The notes under the pieces: model-generated
Database searches by the model: none
What the model saw: the letters and a program-made list of their open reading frames with translations, nothing else
Told to the model about the DNA's origin: nothing
Translations under genes and position numbers: made by a program
Assembly (NCBI GenBank): GCA_029547805.1
Contig: JAKPOP010000010.1
Span: 806,452 to 870,451 of the forward strand
Source: Deltaproteobacteria bacterium
Lineage (GTDB): Bacteria; Myxococcota_A; UBA9042; DTJE01
DNA: 64,000 nucleotides
Direction of reading: 5' to 3'
Part shown: in pieces, positions 33,734 through 45,262 of the stretch
Position numbering within the stretch: position 1 is the first letter of the stretch
How the letters are laid out: each line of letters begins with the position of its first letter

Positions 33734-34705
33734 ATGATGCGAGAGTGGTGGCAGACCCTGATCTGGAAGGGGGCGCTGCTGGTCGCCCTGTCCGCCACCT
33801 ACGGCCTGATCGCCGAGTGGGCCAGCCATCGCAGGCCCCTGGGTCGCCTGGCCAACGGTGTCGCATTCGGCCTCGTGGCGGTGCTGGTCATGGCGACGCG
33901 CTGCATCTGGAGCCGGGGATCCAGTACGACGGGCGGTCCGTGGTGATTGCCATGGCCGGCCTGTTCGGAGGAGGCGTGCCGGCGGTCATCGCCGGGGCCA
34001 TGGCGGCCACCTACCGGGTCCTCCTGGGGGGCATCGGGGTCCTGCCGGGCCTCGGGACCATCCTGACCGCGGCCCTTCATCGAGGGGGCCCTGGTGGACG
34101 TCACCGATCGCCTGGAGAGCGAACGCCGGATCCGTGAGATCCTGGACGCCGCGATCCGGACCCTGGCGACAGCCCTGGAGAAGCGGGACCCCTACACGGC
34201 GGGACACCAGCGGCGCGTCGCCGACCTGACCCGCCGGATGGCGTGCCTGCTGGGCCTCGACGAGGAGGCCTGCCACGGCCTCTACCTGGGCAGCCTGCTC
34301 CACGACATCGGCAAGATCGCCGTGCCTGCCGAGATCCTCTCGTCGCCCCGGCGCCTGACCCCCGCCGAGTTCCAGATCATCCAGAGCCACTGCGAGGTGG
34401 GATGGGAGATCCTCCGGGAGGTCGCCTTCCCCTGGCCAGTGGCGGACATGGTGCGTCATCACCACGAGCGGATGGACGGGTCGAGGTACCCGGACGGCCT
34501 CCGCGGGGAGGACATCTCCCGCGAGGCGCGCCTGCTGGCGGTGGCCGACGTGGCCGAGGCGATGGCCTCCCATCGCCCCTACCGGCCGGCCCTGGGTCTC
34601 CAGGCGGCCATCGAGGAACTGCAGGCCCATCGGGGCATCCGCTACGACGAGGAGGCCGTCGACGCCTGTGTCCAGGTGATCCGCTCCCACGGCATCGGGG
34701 ACTGA
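33734..34705 (+). pseudogene. frame-broken 5TMR_LYT membrane sensor with HD-GYP domain
   Basis: Three segments in two frames make one protein. From ATG 33734 the membrane start (WWQTLIWKGALLVALSATYGL to LVAVLVMAT) has the 5TM-5TMR_LYT pattern. The next part, LHLEPGIQYDGRSVVIAMAG to GLGTILTAALH, continues the same domain one frame back; restoring one C near 33899 would join them as ATPLHLEPG. The frame then returns (near 34070) to PFIEGALVDVTDRLESERRI, which looks like the end of a PAS domain, and an HD-GYP cyclic-di-GMP phosphodiesterase domain with LLHDIGKIAVP and HHERMDGSRYPDGL, where Gly of GYP is Arg. The end of the membrane domain and most of a PAS domain appear missing. The HD-GYP part alone (ATG 34094) could still be translated. 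Confidence 0.75.
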
Positions 34706-34803
34706 ACCGGCGCCTTCGCTGGCGTGCACTTGTCTGTCCCGGCAGGTTCCCGCGTATCATGATCCAGGACCAGTGGTGCCCACCCAGGGCGGAGGGGAGG
34801 GAC

Positions 34804-35441
34804 ATGGACGAGGTCGTCCGGCTCGACTGCCGGGGCATGAAGTGCCCGCGACCGATCATCGAACTGGCCAAGGCGACACGGCGGAGCGGCAACTCCAGGA
34901 TCTGGCGGAACGCCTCCGTCTGGCCAACCAGGACCTGGACCGGCTGGCGACGCTCGACCCCCTGACGGACCTCTACAACCGCCGGGGCCTGGAACGGCTG
35001 CTGGATGCAGAACTGAACCGCTCCGCCCGGACCGGCGACCCCATCGGGGTCCTCTTCGCGGACTTCGACGACTTCAAGACGATCAATGCGCGGTTCGGCC
35101 ATGCCGGGGGCGATGCGGCGCTCCGGGAGTCCGGACGCCGCCTGCGCCGGAGCCTGCGCCCCACGGACATCGTGGCCCGGATTGGGGGCGATGAGTTCCT
35201 TGCGATCCTGCCCGGCATCCAGGAGCAAGAACTGGGTCACCTGGCCCAACGCTTTCTCGAGGGCATCTCCTCGGAGCCGGTGACCCTCGATGGCCAGCGG
35301 GTCTTCCTGACCATCAGCGTCGCCGCCGGCATCCTGCCCCCAGACGTCACCGAGATCGAACAGGTCCTGGGCTGGGCCCGGGGCGCCCTGGAGCAGAGCA
35401 AGAGGCAGGGCAAGAACCGATTCACCACGATCCATCACTGA
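34804..35441 (+). pseudogene. frame-broken TusA-like/GGDEF diguanylate cyclase
   Basis: A strong GGAGGGGAGGG site precedes ATG 34804, which starts a TusA/SirA-like segment, MDEVVRLDCRGMKCPRPI and on to ELAKATR, with the CPxP Cys. After about 26 residues the frame ends in meaningless sequence, and near 34873-34885 the neighbouring frame takes over with a coiled coil (ERQLQDLAERLRLANQDLDRL) and a complete GGDEF domain: RIGGDEF at the active site and RPTD five residues earlier, the RxxD inhibitory site. The likely ancestor is a TusA-GGDEF protein that lost about 50-60 codons. The GGDEF part could be functional only if an internal start is used. Its neighbour is an HD-GYP gene with similar damage. 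Confidence 0.72.
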
Positions 35442-35492
35442 CCGTCCCAAGGGGCCCGCCGGCAGACCCCGCCCCGGAACGATCCCCCCGAC

Positions 35493-35522
35493 TTGCATCG
35501 AACCGGACTTTGGGGGTATCAG
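35493..35522 (+). promoter_or_regulatory. possible promoter for purL
   Basis: TTGCAT (35493-35498) and TATCAG (35517-35522) are 18 bases apart, each four of six consensus matches. The predicted transcript would start about 25 bases before the purL ATG. Weak evidence. Confidence 0.3.
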
Positions 35523-35552
35523 GGCGGCGGCTCCCCGGGGGAGGGTCGAGCG

Positions 35553-38500
35553 ATGGACGTGATGCTGGTGGGCCGGCCGGCCCTTTCTTCCTTCCGCCTG
35601 GAGGCCCTTCGGAAGGCCCTGGAGGCGGCCCTGTCCCCTCCAGGCGCGATGCGGCTCGAGGCCCGGTTCGTCTACCTGCTGGACGCCGAGGACCCCCTCT
35701 CCCCGGATGGGCTGCAGCGAGCCCGTGCACTGCTGTCCGCCGAGGCCCCGGACCCCTCCTGGGGACGCACTGGCTTCTTCGTGACGCCCCGGCGGGGGAC
35801 GGTGTCCCCCTGGTCCTCGAAGGCCACGGACATCTTCCGGCGATGCGGAGTGGTCGGGGTCCGGCGGGTCGAGCGGGGCGTTCACTGGGTCGTCGAGGAC
35901 GGGGCCGGAGCCGTCCTGGGCCCGGAGCACCTGGGAACGGCCCTGGACCTCCTCCATGACCGGATGACCGAGGAGGTGCGCCGGGACCTCCAGGGGCACT
36001 TCGACCATCGACCCCCGGCCCCGGGCCGCTCCTTCGACGTCCTGGGCGAGGGCATCGAGGCCCTCCGGCGGGCCGACCGGATGCTGGGCCTCGCCCTCCG
36101 GGAAGAGGAACTGCAGTACCTGCTGGAGGTCTTCGCCGCTGCCGGGCGCAACCCCACCGACACCGAACTGGTGATGTTCGGCCAGGTGAACTCCGAGCAC
36201 TGCCGGCACAAGATCTTCAACGCCTCCTTCGTCCTGGACGACGTGCCCGAGCCCCACAGCCTCTTCGCGATGATCCGGGAGACCCATCGCCTGCACCCCC
36301 GGCGGACCCTGGTCGCCTACCGGGACAACGCCGCCGTGGTCGAGGGCTTCGAGGCCTGGGAGTTCGAGCCGGACCCCCGGACCCGCCTCTACCGGTTCCA
36401 GAGGGGCCGCCTGGAGCGGGTGATGAAGGTCGAGACCCACAACCACCCGACGGCCATCTCCCCGGACCCGGGGGCGGCGACGGGGGTCGGGGGGGAGATC
36501 CGGGACGAGGCGGCAACGGGCATCGGGGCCCGGTCCAAGGCGGGACTCTGCGGCTTCGTGGTGTCGCACCTGCGGATTCCCGGGGACCTGCAGCCCTGGG
36601 AGACGCCCATCGCCGACCACCCGAGCCGGCTCGCGACGCCGCTGGAGATCATGACCCGGGGACCCATCGGGGGCGCGGCCTTCGGCAACGAGTTCGGACG
36701 GCCCCAGGTCTGCGGCTTCTTCCGGACCTACGAACAGGTGGTCCAGGGACGGCACCGGGGATTCCACAAGCCCGTCATGCTCGCCGGGGGCATGGGGGCC
36801 ATCCGGGCGGTCAACGTCTTCAAGAAGGAGCTGGGTCCCGGGCTCCTGGTGGCCCAGATCGGGGGGCCTGCGCTGCGGATCGGCCTGGGCGGCGGCGCCG
36901 CCTCGTCGATGGCCACCGGGAGCAACGACGAGAACCTGGACTTCGACTCGGTCCAGCGGGGCAACGCCGAGATGGAACGGCGCTGCCAGGAGGTGATCGA
37001 CGCCTGTGCGGCCCTGGGGGACCGCAACCCGATTCGCAGCATCCACGACGTGGGCGCCGGGGGTCTGTCGAACGCCTGTCCCGAGATCGTCGAGGGGGTG
37101 GGAGCGGTCTTCGACCTCCGGGCGATTCCCAATGAAGAGCCCTCCATGAGCCCCATGGAGGTCTGGTGCTGCGAGGCCCAGGAGCGCTACGTGCTGGCCA
37201 TCGACCCGGCGGACCGGGAACGGTTCGAGGCCCTCTGCCGCCGGGAACGCTGCCCGGTGGCCTTCATCGGCGTGACGACCGGCGACGACCGGCTGGTGCT
37301 CCGGGACGACCTCTTCGGCAATCGCCCCATCGACATGGACCTGCCGGCCCTGCTGGGGCGCCCTCCCCGGATGGTGCGGGAGGACCGGCGAACGCCACGT
37401 GCCGGGGATCCCCTGGACCTCTCGGGGATCGAGGCGCCCCAGGCCCTGGTCCGCGTGCTCCGCTTCCCGTCGGTGGCCGACAAGACCTTCCTGGTCACCA
37501 TCGCCGACCGGAGCGTCACGGGGCTCGTGCACCGGGACCAGATGGCCGGGCCCTTCCAGGTCCCGGTGGCCGACTGTGCCGTCACCCTGACGGACCACCG
37601 GGGAACCTCCGGGGAGGCGATGGCGGTCGGGGAACGGTCGCCGCTGGCGGTGATCGATGCCCCTGCCTCCGGACGCATGGCCGTCGGGGAGGCCCTCACG
37701 AACCTGGCCTCGGCGGCGGTGGGGTCCCTGGACCGGGTCCACCTCTCGGCGAACTGGATGTGCGCCTGCGGGGAACCTGGAGAGGATGCCGCGCTCTACG
37801 ACGCGGTCCGGGCCGTGGCCCTGGACCTCTGCCCCCGCCTGGGGGTCCCGATTCCCGTGGGGAAGGACTCCCTCTCGATGCGGACCGTCTGGAAGGACCG
37901 CCAGGGGCAGGATCACCGCCAGGTGAGCCCCCTCTGCCTGGTCGCAACGGCCTTCGGGCCCGTGGACGATGTCCGGCGCGTGGCGACGCCGGACCTGAAG
38001 CCGGGGGACTCGGCGCTGCTGCTGATGGACCTGGGAGCCGGGCGCAACCGCCTGGGGGGCAGCGTCCTGGCCCAGGCCTGGGACCGGACGGGCGGCGAGG
38101 TCCCGGACCTGGACGACCCGGAGGGCTTCCGGGCGGCCTTCGACGGCCTCCAGGAACTGCTGGCCGAGGGTCGGATCCGGGCCCTTCACGACCGGTCCGA
38201 CGGCGGGACGGCGGTGACGCTGGCCGAGATGGCCATGGCCAGCGGGATCGGCTTCGAGGCGGACCTCCCGGGGGACCCGGACCAGCCCCTGGGGCCCCTC
38301 TTCGCCGAGGAACTGGGATGGGTGATCCAGGTGGCGGCCGAGGACCTGGAGACGGTCCAGGCGGTCCTGACCAGGCGGCGCCTTCGGGACTGCACGCACC
38401 GCATCGGCCACCCCCGAGGGGATCGGCGCTTCCGGATCGCGGTGGGGGGACGGACCGTCCTCCAGGGGTCCATCGGGCAGTTGCGGCGGTACTGGTCCGC

Positions 38501-39473
38501 CCTGACCTTCCGGATGCAGTCCCTCCGGGACGACCCGTCCTGCGCCCGGGAGGAGTATCTTCGGGGGCAACGGGACGACGCGCCGGGGTTGTCGTTCCAC
38601 GTCACCTTCGACCCCGAGGAGGTCCCGGGGCCCCGGACCGGGCCCGCCCATCGCCCCCGGGTGGCGATCCTCCGGGAACAGGGCGTCAACGGCCACCGGG
38701 AGATGGCCGCCGCGTTCACGCTGGCGGGGTTCGAGGCGGTGGACGTCCACATGACCGACCTGCTGGAGGGTCGGGTGGACCTGGCCTCCTTTGCGGGCCT
38801 GGCGGCCTGCGGAGGCTTCTCCTACGGGGACGTCCTGGGGGCCGGGTCGGGATGGGCCGGGTCGATCCGGTACCACCAGGTGGTCCGGGACCAGTTCCGC
38901 GCCTTCTTCCAGCGGCCCGACACCTTCACGCTGGGGGTCTGCAACGGCTGCCAGATGATCTCCCAGCTGGCGGACCTGATCCCGGGAGCCGCCGACTGGC
39001 CCCGGTTCGTGCGGAACCGGTCCGAACAGTTCGAGGCCCGGCTGGCCACCGTGGAGGTCCTTCCCTCCCCGTCGGTGTTGCTCCGGGGCATGGAGGGGTC
39101 CCGACTGCCGGTCCCGGTGGCCCACGGCGAGGGGCGGGTCCAGTTCGCCTCGCCGGACCAGGAGGCCGCCTGCCTCGCGGGAGGTCTGCTGGCACTGCGC
39201 TACGTGGACGGGACCGGGCGGCCTGCGGAGGCCTATCCGGAGAATCCCAACGGATCCCGAGGGGGGATGACCGGCTTCACCTCGGCCGACGGCCGGGCCC
39301 TGATCCTGATGCCTCACCCCGAGCGGGCCTTCCGATCCCTCCAGTTGTCCTGGCGCCCGCCGGACCTCTTCACCGGGGAGGCCGGGCCCTGGATGCGGAT
39401 GTTCCGCAACGCCCATGCCTTCGCCTGTGGACACCTCGGGACCTCTCCCCAGGACTCCCCGGACCGGTCCTGA
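35553..39473 (+). CDS. purL: phosphoribosylformylglycinamidine synthase, full-length PurL
   Basis: ATP- and glutamine-dependent enzyme of purine synthesis (FGAR to FGAM). At 1306 residues it is the large single-chain form, with an N-terminal PurS-like domain, linker ([15 protein letters not shown]), two AIRS-like halves ([35 protein letters not shown]) and a C-terminal class I glutaminase whose nucleophile is Cys1130 in GVCNGCQM, with the His-Glu pair in PHPERAFR. This form is usual in gammaproteobacteria and eukaryotes, while many other bacteria have separate purS, purQ and purL. The start is ATG 35553, preceded by GGGGGAGGG. It stands alone on its strand. Confidence 0.96.
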   Translation: MDVMLVGRPALSSFRLEALRKALEAALSPPGAMRLEARFVYLLDAEDPLSPDGLQRARALLSAEAPDPSWGRTGFFVTPRRGTVSPWSSKATDIFRRCGVVGVRRVERGVHWVVEDGAGAVLGPEHLGTALDLLHDRMTEEVRRDLQGHFDHRPPAPGRSFDVLGEGIEALRRADRMLGLALREEELQYLLEVFAAAGRNPTDTELVMFGQVNSEHCRHKIFNASFVLDDVPEPHSLFAMIRETHRLHPRRTLVAYRDNAAVVEGFEAWEFEPDPRTRLYRFQRGRLERVMKVETHNHPTAISPDPGAATGVGGEIRDEAATGIGARSKAGLCGFVVSHLRIPGDLQPWETPIADHPSRLATPLEIMTRGPIGGAAFGNEFGRPQVCGFFRTYEQVVQGRHRGFHKPVMLAGGMGAIRAVNVFKKELGPGLLVAQIGGPALRIGLGGGAASSMATGSNDENLDFDSVQRGNAEMERRCQEVIDACAALGDRNPIRSIHDVGAGGLSNACPEIVEGVGAVFDLRAIPNEEPSMSPMEVWCCEAQERYVLAIDPADRERFEALCRRERCPVAFIGVTTGDDRLVLRDDLFGNRPIDMDLPALLGRPPRMVREDRRTPRAGDPLDLSGIEAPQALVRVLRFPSVADKTFLVTIADRSVTGLVHRDQMAGPFQVPVADCAVTLTDHRGTSGEAMAVGERSPLAVIDAPASGRMAVGEALTNLASAAVGSLDRVHLSANWMCACGEPGEDAALYDAVRAVALDLCPRLGVPIPVGKDSLSMRTVWKDRQGQDHRQVSPLCLVATAFGPVDDVRRVATPDLKPGDSALLLMDLGAGRNRLGGSVLAQAWDRTGGEVPDLDDPEGFRAAFDGLQELLAEGRIRALHDRSDGGTAVTLAEMAMASGIGFEADLPGDPDQPLGPLFAEELGWVIQVAAEDLETVQAVLTRRRLRDCTHRIGHPRGDRRFRIAVGGRTVLQGSIGQLRRYWSALTFRMQSLRDDPSCAREEYLRGQRDDAPGLSFHVTFDPEEVPGPRTGPAHRPRVAILREQGVNGHREMAAAFTLAGFEAVDVHMTDLLEGRVDLASFAGLAACGGFSYGDVLGAGSGWAGSIRYHQVVRDQFRAFFQRPDTFTLGVCNGCQMISQLADLIPGAADWPRFVRNRSEQFEARLATVEVLPSPSVLLRGMEGSRLPVPVAHGEGRVQFASPDQEAACLAGGLLALRYVDGTGRPAEAYPENPNGSRGGMTGFTSADGRALILMPHPERAFRSLQLSWRPPDLFTGEAGPWMRMFRNAHAFACGHLGTSPQDSPDRS

Positions 39474-39518
39474 AGGCCCCGTTCGCGATCGGATGAGAGA
39501 ATCGTCCCGAAGGCATCC

Positions 39519-40037
39519 TCAGGTCGCGGCGGGCAACAGTCGCAGCATCGCGTCGGCAAAGGCTGCCGCCCAGGCGGGCCCCGCAGCGGTGACGATGCCC
39601 TCGGGGTCCGTGACCACCCCGCCGTCACAGAGTACCGCGCCTCGCTTCCGCAGGTGGTGATGGCGCTCGGGCCAGGCGGTCGCCCGGCGCCCCTCCAGCA
39701 GGCCCGCCTCGGCCAGGATTGACACCGCCGCGCAGAGGGCCCCCACGGGACGTCGGGCCCTCCATGCCTCCCGGGCCACCCGGTGGGCCGAGGCGTCCTG
39801 GATCAAGGCCAGGGACCCCTCGCCCCCGGCAAAGACCACCGCGTCGTAGCGGTCCCCCCGGGTCTCGGCCAGCGAGACCGGGGCCTGGATCCAGGCCCCG
39901 AGGGATCCCCGACAGGCCCCGGCAGCCACCGAGGCGACCGTCACCCGGTGGCCGCTGGCCTCGAACCGGGCCTTCGGGACCAGGGCCTCCTCGTCCCGAA
40001 ATCCCCGGGGGGCCACCACCAGCAGGATCTCCGCCAT
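39519..40037 (-). CDS. DJ-1/PfpI-family protein
   Basis: 172 residues, a single DJ-1/PfpI domain. The nucleophile-elbow Cys102 is in GALCAAVSIL, and the preceding AGGEGS loop is conserved. A true PfpI protease carries a His after the Cys; here the residue is Ala, which fits the DJ-1/YajL-like chaperone or deglycase-like group better than the protease. It is 16 bases downstream of folC on the same strand and so is probably the last gene of the dnaG operon. Substrate unknown. Confidence 0.82.
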   Translation of the reverse strand: MAEILLVVAPRGFRDEEALVPKARFEASGHRVTVASVAAGACRGSLGAWIQAPVSLAETRGDRYDAVVFAGGEGSLALIQDASAHRVAREAWRARRPVGALCAAVSILAEAGLLEGRRATAWPERHHHLRKRGAVLCDGGVVTDPEGIVTAAGPAWAAAFADAMLRLLPAAT

Positions 40038-40053
40038 CCCGATCCTCGCCTCC

Positions 40054-41334
40054 TCACGGGAACCAGGGAGGATTCCGCAACAGGTCCCCCAGCAGGTAGA
40101 GGGACCCGGTGACCAGCACGCTGCCCCGGGGACCCGCCCGGACCATTGCCTGCCGGACCGCCTCCCGGGCGTCCAGGACGACCTCCACCGGCGTCGTGGG
40201 CCCGGCGATCCGCCGGACCGTCACCGCCAGGTCCTCCGGGTCTGCCAGGCCCGGAATGGACGTCTCGATCACGGCATCCATCGCCGGAACGAGTCGTCGG
40301 AGCACGCCGGAGACGTCCTTCTCCGGTCGGCTGCCATGGACCAGCACCCGGGGTCCCGGCATGGCCGCTTCCCCGATGGCCTCCCGCAGGGCCTCGGCCC
40401 CGGCGGGGTTGTGGCAGCCGTCCAGCACCACCATCGGGCGCTCCCGGACCCGCTGGAAGCGCCCGGGCCACCAGGCCGTCCCCAGCCCCACCCGGATGGC
40501 CGCGTCGCCCACGGGAAACCCCGCCGGACCCAGGGCCTCGGCGGCTGCGACGGCCATCGCCGCGTTGGCTGCCTGGAAGGGACCCGCGAGGGCCAGGTGC
40601 AGATTCCGAACCACCCGTTGGGGGCTGTGGTAGTCCCACTGGCGATCGGCCCCCCGGACCATGTCGAAATCGACCCCCAGGCGCCGGACCGAGGCCCCCA
40701 GGCGCCGCATCGCGGGCCGGGCGACCTCCCGAAACAGGTCATCCCCGATGCCGGTCAGCAGCACCCGGCCCTTCCGGGCGACTCCCAGTTTCTCCCGGAG
40801 AATGTGCGCCTCGGTGGGTCCGAGCCACTGGGTATGGTCCAGGGCCACGTTGGTCAGGATGCTGACGGTAGGATCGCAGACGTTCGTGCTGTCCCAGCGC
40901 CCTCCCATCCCCACCTCGATCACGCCGATGTCCACCCGGGCCCGGGCGAAGGCCAGGAACCCGATGGCCGTGAGGGCCTCGAAGAAGGTCACCCCGAGGG
41001 CCCGCCCCGAGCCTTCCATCGCCTCCCGGACCTCCTGGGCCAGGGACTCGAAGCGGTCCGCATCGATGGGCAGCCCGTCCAGGGCAACCCGCTCCCGGGG
41101 ATGGGTCAGGTGGGGAGAGGTGAACCGCCCGGTCCGGTATCCGGCAGCCCGGAGAATGGCCTCCAGGAAGGCCGTGGTGGACCCCTTGCCGTTGGTGCCG
41201 GTGACCAGCACTGCTGGAAAGGCCCGCTCCGGGTGCCCCAGGCGCTCCATCAGGACCCGGATCCGCGACAGGCCCGGGCGGATGCCCGTGCGCTGGAGGC
41301 CCCGGAGGGCCGGGAGCAGGTCCGAGTCGTCCAT
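40054..41334 (-). CDS. folC: folylpolyglutamate synthase / dihydrofolate synthase
   Basis: Mur-ligase-superfamily enzyme that adds glutamate to folates and, in most bacteria, also makes dihydrofolate. 426 residues with the P-loop [10 protein letters not shown], the [11 protein letters not shown] omega-loop region, the [12 protein letters not shown] metal-binding segment, LDGCHNPAG at the domain joint, and a C-terminal [10 protein letters not shown]. It lies 28 bases downstream of rpoD and 16 bases before the DJ-1-like gene. Co-transcription with dnaG and rpoD is suggested by spacing. accD, a frequent neighbour of folC, is not here. Confidence 0.95.
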   Translation of the reverse strand: MDDSDLLPALRGLQRTGIRPGLSRIRVLMERLGHPERAFPAVLVTGTNGKGSTTAFLEAILRAAGYRTGRFTSPHLTHPRERVALDGLPIDADRFESLAQEVREAMEGSGRALGVTFFEALTAIGFLAFARARVDIGVIEVGMGGRWDSTNVCDPTVSILTNVALDHTQWLGPTEAHILREKLGVARKGRVLLTGIGDDLFREVARPAMRRLGASVRRLGVDFDMVRGADRQWDYHSPQRVVRNLHLALAGPFQAANAAMAVAAAEALGPAGFPVGDAAIRVGLGTAWWPGRFQRVRERPMVVLDGCHNPAGAEALREAIGEAAMPGPRVLVHGSRPEKDVSGVLRRLVPAMDAVIETSIPGLADPEDLAVTVRRIAGPTTPVEVVLDAREAVRQAMVRAGPRGSVLVTGSLYLLGDLLRNPPWFP

Positions 41335-41362
41335 CGGTTCCTCGTCTGGCCCGATCCGGGCC

Positions 41363-43030
<1,668 letters not shown>

Positions 43031-43100
43031 CGTCTCGTCCCTCCCCGTTCCGTGCCTCGGTCGAAGAATCCCCCGGCGGATGCCCGTGCCGCCGGCCGAG

Positions 43101-44930
43101 TCATCCCGTCCCCGCCACCGAGGGCGGTCCGGCGCCCCCGGCCAGAGGCCCCTTCGACGGAGCCGTCTGCAGGGATCGCCGCAGTTCCATCACCTGTCTC
43201 CAGAGGTCCAGGTGCTGCTTCTGGAGGGTCGCGACCTCCTCGAGCCGCCCGCTCTCCCCGGCGAGTCGGATGCGGGCCTCGACGTCCCGGGCCTCCCGTT
43301 CCAACGCCGCCACCTGGAGCAGCGCCACGATCTCCCGGAACTCCTGGTCGGGATCCGCCGGCCGGGCGCTCGAGGAGACGTCGCGGGAGATCTGCTGGAC
43401 CAGCGGCCCCCCGTCGGTCGCCGACCTCACCAGCACGTCGGCGGGGTCCTCTCCCTCGAGGGAGGCCTTCACGAGCACCTGGAAGACCTGCCGGGCCGCC
43501 GGACTGCCCAGCAGGGACCGCACGGGATCGGCAGAGGACGCCAGCATCTGCGCCAGCAGGTCCGGACACAGGGCCACCAGGGTCAAAAAGCGCCTCTCGA
43601 CCCCCGGACAGGTGTCCCCCTGGCCAGGATGATCCGACGCCCGGGCCGGCGCCCGGACCATGCGGACGACCTCCCGAACATCCACCTCCAGGGCCTGGGC
43701 CAGTTCCTCGAGGTACCGCCTGTGCCGGAAGGGGTCCTGTTCGGCCGACAGGACCTCCCGGGCACTCTCGATCACCTTCCGTTTCCCGTGGGGAGTCGCC
43801 CCGAACCGGGTCGTCAGGCCCCGGAACCACCAGGAGACCATCGGCCGGGCCTGATCCACCAGCGCCTCGATCCCGGCCCCGCCGACCTTGCGGACCAGCG
43901 TGTCCGGGTCCTCCCCGGCGGGAGTCGCGACGACGAACCCCTCGACCCCCTCGGCAAGCAACAACGGGATCGCCCGCTCGGTGGCCTTCCGACCGGCCTC
44001 GTCGCCATCGAAGAACAGCACCACCGTGTCCGCAAAGCGGCGAACCAGGCGCAACTGGGGGACGGTCAGGGCGGTTCCCAGGGGCGCCACCACGTTCTGG
44101 ACCCCTGCCGATACCAGCGAGAGGACGTCGAAATTTCCCTCAACCAGCACGGCCCGGTGCTTCTGACGGATCGGCATCCGGGCCTGATGGAGCCCGAAGA
44201 CGCTCTCGCCCTTCACGTAGATCGGGGATTCCGGGCTGTTCACGTACTTGGGGGCATCGGGATCGGGACGGATCAGGCGGGCGCTGAAGGCGATGGGAAC
44301 CCCCTCGAGGTTCCGGACGGGGCACACGAGACGCTCCCGGAATCGTTCGTAGGCGCCGCCCGGCGACCGGGTCAGCAGCCCCCCCGCCTCGGCCAGTTCC
44401 AGGGGGATGCCGTGGCGTCCCAGCCAGTCGGCCAGGGCCCCAGGGCGGCCCCCGAAGCCCAGTCCGAAGCGCTCCGTGACCTCCGGGGGGATGCCCCGGG
44501 CCTCCAGGTAGCGCCGGGCCTCCTCCCCCTCGGGGGATCGGAGGGCCTCCGTGAAGAACTGCTGGGCCACCTGAATCACGTGGACCAGGTCGGCCCGCTC
44601 CCTGGACCGGGCGTCCTCCCGGGGGTCCCGAAGGGCCTCCTCGGAGAGCGTGATCCCCGCCCGGCGGGCCAGCGAGACGATGGCCTCGGACCGGCTGAGC
44701 CCCTGGACCTCCATCAGGAAGGTCATCGCGTTGCCGCCGGCATGGCAGCCAAAGCAGTAGTACACCCCCTTCTCGGGGTTCACCGAGAAGGAGGGCGTCT
44801 TCTCGCTGTGGAAGGGACACAGGCCCCACCAGGTCCGTCCCCGCTTCTTCAGGGAGACGTACTCCTGCACCACTTCCAGCAGGTGGACTCTCTCAAGAAT
44901 TTCCTTGACGTTGGGTCCCGGCGAACGCAA
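43101..44930 (-). CDS. dnaG: DNA primase
   Basis: Primase that makes RNA primers at the replication fork, about 609 residues. The CHC2 zinc ribbon ([11 protein letters not shown] and [10 protein letters not shown]), the TOPRIM core ([19 protein letters not shown]) and a C-terminal helical DnaB-interaction region rich in Leu and Glu are all present. The start is uncertain: the frame is open up to an ATG at 44999, but the promoter at 44962-44990 lies inside that stretch. TTG at 44930 (second of two adjacent TTGs), six bases after AGGG, fits both the promoter and the usual length before the zinc ribbon. First gene of dnaG-rpoD-folC. Confidence 0.94.
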   Translation of the reverse strand: MRSPGPNVKEILERVHLLEVVQEYVSLKKRGRTWWGLCPFHSEKTPSFSVNPEKGVYYCFGCHAGGNAMTFLMEVQGLSRSEAIVSLARRAGITLSEEALRDPREDARSRERADLVHVIQVAQQFFTEALRSPEGEEARRYLEARGIPPEVTERFGLGFGGRPGALADWLGRHGIPLELAEAGGLLTRSPGGAYERFRERLVCPVRNLEGVPIAFSARLIRPDPDAPKYVNSPESPIYVKGESVFGLHQARMPIRQKHRAVLVEGNFDVLSLVSAGVQNVVAPLGTALTVPQLRLVRRFADTVVLFFDGDEAGRKATERAIPLLLAEGVEGFVVATPAGEDPDTLVRKVGGAGIEALVDQARPMVSWWFRGLTTRFGATPHGKRKVIESAREVLSAEQDPFRHRRYLEELAQALEVDVREVVRMVRAPARASDHPGQGDTCPGVERRFLTLVALCPDLLAQMLASSADPVRSLLGSPAARQVFQVLVKASLEGEDPADVLVRSATDGGPLVQQISRDVSSSARPADPDQEFREIVALLQVAALEREARDVEARIRLAGESGRLEEVATLQKQHLDLWRQVMELRRSLQTAPSKGPLAGGAGPPSVAGTG

Positions 44931-44961
44931 CAACGGCCCTCGCGCAGACAAAGGGCAAAGT

Positions 44962-44990
44962 ATTATAGGGAGGAAATCGTGGAATGCAAA
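44962..44990 (-). promoter_or_regulatory. sigma70 promoter for dnaG-rpoD-folC
   Basis: On the minus strand TTTGCA (44985-44990, four of six) and a perfect TATAAT (44962-44967) are 17 bases apart. The transcript should start near 44955, so the dnaG start must be downstream of it, which excludes the ATG at 44999. Confidence 0.75.
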
Positions 44991-45262
44991 CCCGTTCATT
45001 GGGCGCCGCCAGCGCCTGCCCGGACCACGCCGGAATCCGGGAGCCGGCCGACTCCGGTCTGGACCGCCGACCGAGAGTCTGGCAGCATTGCCCCGGGGAT
45101 GATTGCGCCGTGGCGGAATCGTCTCCCGCCCACATGGGCGGACCGCTGGAGCGTCGTGGCAACGGACCGCGAGCGACGCGCAGGGAATGGGACGCGCCGC
45201 GACTCGTGCGCGGCGCGGGGGGAGGGGCGAAGCCCTTCCCCGCTGTCAGGGGCCAGGATCGC
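44991..45262 (+). other. trkA leader region with a 9-bp GC hairpin
   Basis: No gene seen. CGCGCCGCG (45193-45201) and CGCGGCGCG (45209-45217) form a perfect 9-bp stem with a 7-base loop, ending 45 bases before the trkA ATG. It is followed by a G-rich run and not by T residues, so it is not an intrinsic terminator. No clear plus-strand promoter was found; trkA may use a promoter close to the divergent dnaG promoter. Confidence 0.5.

Noticed and set aside
33890-34080. Programmed ribosomal frameshifting in the 5TMR/HD-GYP gene
   Set aside because: No slippery heptamer or downstream structure at the sites, and the second junction also lacks a domain part, so deletion or error explains it better.
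34377-39434. Very long open frame (about 1685 codons) on the minus strand opposite purL
   Set aside because: It is antisense to a complete, motif-rich purL and has biased composition (Gly, Pro, Arg, Asp) without motifs. In GC-rich DNA stop codons are rare in shadow frames.
45000-45262. c-di-AMP (ydaO) or c-di-GMP (GEMM) riboswitch before trkA
   Set aside because: Short G-rich stretches look similar, but the conserved core motifs are not present; only one simple hairpin can be supported.
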